Shown here: positions 59,928 through 64,000 of the stretch, piece by piece
Position numbering within the stretch: position 1 is the first letter of the stretch
Layout of the letters: every line of letters starts with the position of its first letter
Assembly (NCBI RefSeq): GCF_019320115.1
Contig: NC_089583.1
Location: 74,851,368 to 74,915,367 of the forward strand
DNA length: 64,000 nt
From: Miscanthus floridulus
Lineage: Eukaryota; Streptophyta; Magnoliopsida; Poales; Poaceae
Reading direction: 5' to 3'
Notes under the pieces: generated by a model
The model's database searches: none
Seen by the model: only the letters and a program-made list of their open reading frames with translations
What the model was told of the DNA's origin: nothing
Translations under genes and position numbers: made by a program

Positions 59928-60102
59928 AATGGTGACTGTAGGACGCAAGCCTAGTTAGAACTGGATGTTTTAGCATGCTTTTATCTTGCTTAGTTCTTGT
60001 TTTCTCTCCAACCTTGCTATTTGCTAAAATTTATGCTCACTTCAGCCTCTGTTTGTTATGAAAACTGTCTCTATTCTCAATCCTCTATCTTTGTCTATAT
60101 AG

Positions 60103-61269
60103 ATGGATCATAATGAGGAGACCACTGGTATCAAAGGTCAGGAGGACCAAGCTACGTTGTCCTTGACTGCATTCAACAAGGAGAAGTTTGTAGCTATGCA
60201 AAAACAAGCACCAGAAGGAATGACTCAACCTAGGAGTTTTCAATAGTGCTTGCCATAAGGTCAAACCAACATACCAAAGGGACCAGTGAAGAGACAAGCA
60301 ATAGAAGCTTAGAGGAATATGAAGTCCAATGAAGATGTTGGAAGGACGGCACATGAATAGCAGGATCACCCACAACAGAAGCAAGAACAGAAGGTCCAGA
60401 AGAAACAGGAGCAAGGAAGTAAAACAAAGAGAAACTACATCAAATGAAGATTGAATAATGTGGATATGACTACTACTCATGGAGCTAAGGAGGTTGTGTA
60501 TGGTTTCATTCCAGTAAACTCAGCTTCTGCCATAGTGCTATTTGATCCTAGAGCTTCACATTCGTTTATCTCTAGTGCATACGTAAAGGAACATAAGATA
60601 ACTATGCTTCCAATGAGGAAACCAGTGATAGTTAAGTCCCCAGGAGGAGCAATGAAGGCAAACCGCATATGCCCAAGAGTTAGTCTTAACATCAAAGGAG
60701 TAAAATTTGAAGCAAACCTTATTGTATTAGAGTTAGTGGACAATGATGTTATTCTTAGAATGGGATGGATGTCAACATGTAAAGGAGTGATCAAGTATGC
60801 CCAGCGTTCGATGCTTCTAACCACACCATTAGGAGAAAGAATTGAGTATGAAGGTATTCAGCCTATACCCGAGGACAATGTGGATAAGAAGAGAAGGGAG
60901 GTCTCACCAGAGTCAAAATCAGGAAGAAATCAACATTCGAGTTCTATTACAACATCACATCCAGCTCCAATCCCTAGTCAGTTAAACTTGGACTCTAAAG
61001 AATTAGAAGTTTCTCAAGCTAAGGTTACTCCACTCTTTCCACATGAGGTATGTATAGATGGGTGGACAATCACCTACACGGAGTTTCAACCCCGAAAGAT
61101 CAAGCGAGCTAAAAAGCGGTCTAGTCAAACAAAGATGAATTTACAGAGTCAGCAAGCTAATAATACTCTAAGCAATAATTCTATGGAGTATGACATCACT
61201 AAAGATCCAGCTAAGAGAAAGTGTTATCATTGCCAGCAGGAAGGACATTATGTTAAATCTTGCCCATAG
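60103..61269 (+). pseudogene. Gag/protease-like polyprotein of element A (copy 2)
   Basis: ATG 60103 corresponds to 15611. Stops before CLP, in EA-RNMK and in HE-QDHP are private TAGs; the TAG after CLP and the TGA before RLNN are shared; the TAG after QKK of copy 1 is Gln here. From 60451 it is open for 272 codons with VLFDPRASHSFIS and CYHCQQEGHYVKSCP, then a private TAG (CAG in copy 1) ends it 13 codons early. The D-P-R protease motif is shared and so predates the duplication. Confidence 0.8.
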
Positions 61270-61444
61270 AAGGATCAACAATTATGCCATGGAGGTAGCC
61301 AGAGTTAGGTCAATACAAGACTACCACCAGCAAGCGATGGTGACACACAATATAAAGGAAGCCCATGATGAAATTGATGTAGTGGATGATGTGTCACTCC
61401 CATGCGAGAGATGTCCCTATAATCATGCCATTTTTAAGAATTAG
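61190..61444 (+). pseudogene. Second, overlapping reading frame of element A (copy 2)
   Basis: Same +1-shifted frame as 16698-16952, open to TAG 61442-61444, with only a few residue changes (for example CERCPYN for CERCPCN). It has stayed open in both copies while the main frame gained new stops. Confidence 0.4.
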
Positions 61445-62180
61445 GAATTTGTGCCCCTTATGTAATAAAAATGATAGTATCGCAAGTTGAGTCCATGATT
61501 AAGTTGTGCATCTTTAAGTGTTTTGTTGAATTGTCATTATGCTTATGATTGTTTTGAATCTTTGTAATGATTGCAATGATCTTGTTGGGTGTTCCAACAA
61601 TTTCATTTAGTTCATAGGTTTAAGGTATAAGGATTAATGAAATAAATAGTTGGGTTACGGTTTTCTTTGGTGTTTCCTATCCCGTCTTCGAAGCTGCCTA
61701 TCTTTATCAGTTCATATCTCTGATTTTGGATGATCAAAAGTCATGAGGAATTTCTGGACAATAGTAGACTTCAATCACAAGACGATGCAAGCTATGCTTT
61801 GGTATCCCCTACTTTACCTTATCTTAAGGGGGTAGCCAAGTTGAGGAATTTGCAAAATGAAGTGTCCTATGTTCTAGTTTGCGCAGCGAAAGCGTGGTGG
61901 TACCCAAAGATTCAAGAGGAAGCTCTGTTGGATGGTGAACATATGAGGAAAAGAGAATTATGGCCTAGTGATTAGGGTTACCTAAGAGTTGTTCAAGGTA
62001 CCTGTCAAAATTTTGGAATTAGTTAGGCAAATTACTTGGAGTAAGATTCAAATGTATGCGAAGTAAGACGGAATTCTTATCAAGACGATGGAATTACACG
62101 AGGAAGTAAAGAAGAATCCAAGGATGGAGTATTCCCATCTCTTAGTCGACGTCTTCCGAATCTCGAGGACAAGATTCATC
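61445..62180 (+). other. Non-coding 3' internal region of element A (copy 2)
   Basis: As 16953-17690. The remnant frame (SYALVSPTLPYLKGVAKL) is open from 61730 to 61975 here. Confidence 0.55.
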
Positions 62181-62196
62181 TTAAGGGGGGTAGAAT

Positions 62197-64000
62197 TGTA
62201 ACACCCTAAAAATTGCCTCTTTTGAAATAGAGTTAAAATGATTTATTCATGAATTTTGTGCACATGAAATATAGGAAAATAAAATTTTTCATTAATTTAA
62301 AATTCAACATAAAGTAGTAACATGTGTGAGCATACATGTTGTTGCATTTTATTTATTGTGATGAATGGTGTGATCCAAACTCCAAAGTAATTTGGAATGC
62401 TTTTGAAATGAAATTAAAAATGGCTTTGAAATAAAAGGAAGGAAAGAAAAGGAATTAGAAAATGTAAGAACTTAAAAAGTTAATTTCAAAAAACATACCC
62501 AAAATTGGTTCATTTATGTTTGAATTAAAAAGTGTATTTTAAATCATATTTATACTTGATTGGATCATATTTGAAATTGTTTTGAATTAAGAAAAGAAAA
62601 GAAATTGAAAAGAAATTGATTTGGAAAAACTCTCTTTCTTCCCTTCTAGCCCAACTCCCGGCCTCCTTTGTGCCCTCGGCCCAGCAATCGGCCTAGCCTG
62701 CCGGCCAGCCCAGCCGCACTGCCCCTCCTTCTCCCCTTTCCTCTGCTCGCGTCCAATAGCTCACCGCCGCCGGCCATCCACCGCTCCCGAGCGCTATCCA
62801 CGACACCGACGCGCCCGTGAGCACCGCCGTACTCGCCCGCGCCCATAGGTAACTTCGATTTCGCATTTTGGTCATGGATTGCTCGGATTCTCCTTCACCT
62901 GCATCTTCCTCTTTCTACAGCCATCGCCGCCATCGACGATCGTGCCCTCGGAGCCTTCCTAGACGCCAAGCTCCCTTCCAATCGATTCGCAGTGAGATTC
63001 TTCACCTCTCCATGCCCTCCGTTCCTCAAATAGCGCACTAGAATGCCATTTCGGCAAGCGTCCGAGCCACCAGTCATGGCGCCGCTGTGGACTCAGTACC
63101 TCACCACGTTCCCTCGCCTCAGTAGCGCCTCCACCGTGTTCACCATGTTCTGTAGATCATCCCTGTGCTCTTTGTTTCGATCGTGGGAGTCCCGAGCACC
63201 ATCCCGACGACCGCCGGCAATGGCAGGCTTGCCGGAGGTGCCCTGTAGCCGCCATAGGTACTCCCGTGCGCCCTGCGCCATCAGATCTTAAAGGAATGGC
63301 CAGGATTACAACGTACCTGTTCGGTACATAACCGGTCCACCGGACCCGTGAACTCGGTGCACCGCGCCAAGTCAGCGCGTGTCCACCACACACGTGGTGC
63401 ACCACCCAATCCCCGGCCGCCATGTGTCGCCTGGTCAGCAGCCACAGTCAACATCCAGTCAAGCCGCGCACATTTTGCAGTAAAGCCCCTAGGTTTCCAG
63501 TTAAATAACCCGCGATCCAAATCAGTTCAGGACCTGTTTGGCACGGCTCCTCCTGAGGGGCTCCTCCGGAGGAGCCGAAGCCGTTTTGGAGGAGCCACAA
63601 ATTGTGGCTCCTCCAAAACGGCTCCGGCTCCTCTATTTTTTACTGAAAAATGGCTCCTTCAAGAAAACAGAGCCGGAGAGGAGCCCTGCCAAACAGGTCC
63701 TCAAAAGGATTTCTTTTAGGTCCTGTTTTCTTCTGTTTTAGCCCCTATAGTTTTGAGAATTAGTGCGTGTAGTCCAAAATCCATTTAAATTCATATTCTT
63801 AAGTGTTTTAGTTCAAAAATGAGTTTGAGATATTTATAGAAATGCCACTGAACCATATTTCATGTGTAACTTTTGCGTTTTAAGTCCGATTTGTCCCGTT
63901 CAAATTGCGTTAGGACCATATTTACGTTTTCTACGTGTTTATACAACTATTAGGCATGTTTTCAACACTTGAAATTCATGAGTAGATTTAATCTATTAAT
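62197..64000 (+). repeat. 3' LTR of element A (copy 2), partial
   Basis: Starts TGTAACACCCTAAAAATTGC after the polypurine tract at 62182-62196. It shares 3'-LTR-specific variants with copy 1 and is interrupted by a MITE at 63530. Confidence 0.9.
63530..63700. mobile_element. Tourist-like foldback MITE in the A 3' LTR (copy 2 only)
   Basis: 171 bases flanked by TCA on both sides (63527-63529, 63701-63703). The 21-base ends, GGACCTGTTTGGCACGGCTCC and the complement of the right end, differ at one base. The interior is also self-complementary around an ACAAATTGT centre. A 3-base target site and this end sequence suggest the PIF/Harbinger (Tourist) type. The three other A LTRs in the window lack it. 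Confidence 0.88.

Larger units (their letters stand above)
44498..64000 (+). repeat. Copy 2 of the 19.5-kb direct duplication
   Basis: Collinear with 1-19345. It contains the same E pol, E LTR, element C and element A, with matching internal junctions. Differences from copy 1 include a 3-base deletion in the reverse transcriptase near 44797, a roughly 20-base stretch near 18720 present only in copy 1, and a 171-base MITE at 63530-63700 present only here. The window ends inside the 3' LTR of A, so the right edge is not visible. Confidence 0.95.
56449..64000 (+). mobile_element. Element A (copy 2), cut by the window end
   Basis: Same element, site and target duplication as 11955-21180. The 5' LTR start is the standard TGTAACACCC. 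The 3' LTR is complete to about 1.8 kb before the window ends. Confidence 0.9.

Noticed and set aside
1..64000. tRNA, rRNA or other RNA genes and intact host genes
   Set aside because: None recognised on either strand by eye. The tRNA-like matches are retroelement primer-binding sites.

Overview
The window is plant nuclear DNA, almost certainly from a grass (Poaceae; a large-genome panicoid such as Saccharum, Miscanthus or Sorghum is my inference, not proven). I find no intact host gene. Nearly everything is nested LTR retrotransposon sequence of the Ty3/gypsy type, much of it broken by stop codons, plus two MITEs, one minisatellite and two captured fragments of host genes (a DEG1-like plastid protease exon and a cytochrome P450).

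The main architectural fact is a direct duplication. Bases 1-19345 reappear at 44498-64000, offset about 44.49 kb, with roughly 2-3% mismatch in the stretches I counted by hand. Each copy has the same nest: (i) element E, a chromovirus-like gypsy pol (RT, RNase H, integrase, chromodomain) entered directly from the end of an inverted LTR of element B; (ii) the 3' LTR of E, broken by (iii) element C, a large element without recognisable gag or pol that carries an antisense four-exon gene (Transposase_28/PF04195-type domain plus coiled coil) and an LTR built around GC-rich tandem repeats; (iv) element A, a 9.2-kb non-autonomous element with 3.46-kb LTRs, inserted in the C LTR with target-site duplication ACTAC. 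Diagnostic LTR variants show that A inserted first and that the block was duplicated later.

The single-copy middle (19346-44497) holds, left to right: the rest of A and of the C LTR; a solo C LTR (22128-23821, TSD ATAGC); the DEG1/P450 fragments (25121-26119); an inverted gypsy-type LTR ending at 28286; the 3' end and 3' LTR of another gypsy element (to 30742); element D (LTR end, primer-binding site, gag), whose gag frame is split by a 3.6-kb small-LTR element (32189-35816, TSD GAAGC) containing a 36-unit minisatellite; then element B, an inverted relative of A (36513-44649), with a truncated 3' LTR and a hAT-like MITE.

The parts do not form a working pathway. Autonomous-type pol (E) and non-autonomous elements (A, B, C, small-LTR) lie together, and A/B have the same type of primer-binding site and polypurine tract as E, so trans-mobilisation in the past is plausible. 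All coding regions seen are now disrupted. The pol, gag and antisense-gene breaks are dominated by TAG and TGA codons at CAG, TGG or CGA sites, which fits decay of methylated, silenced DNA.
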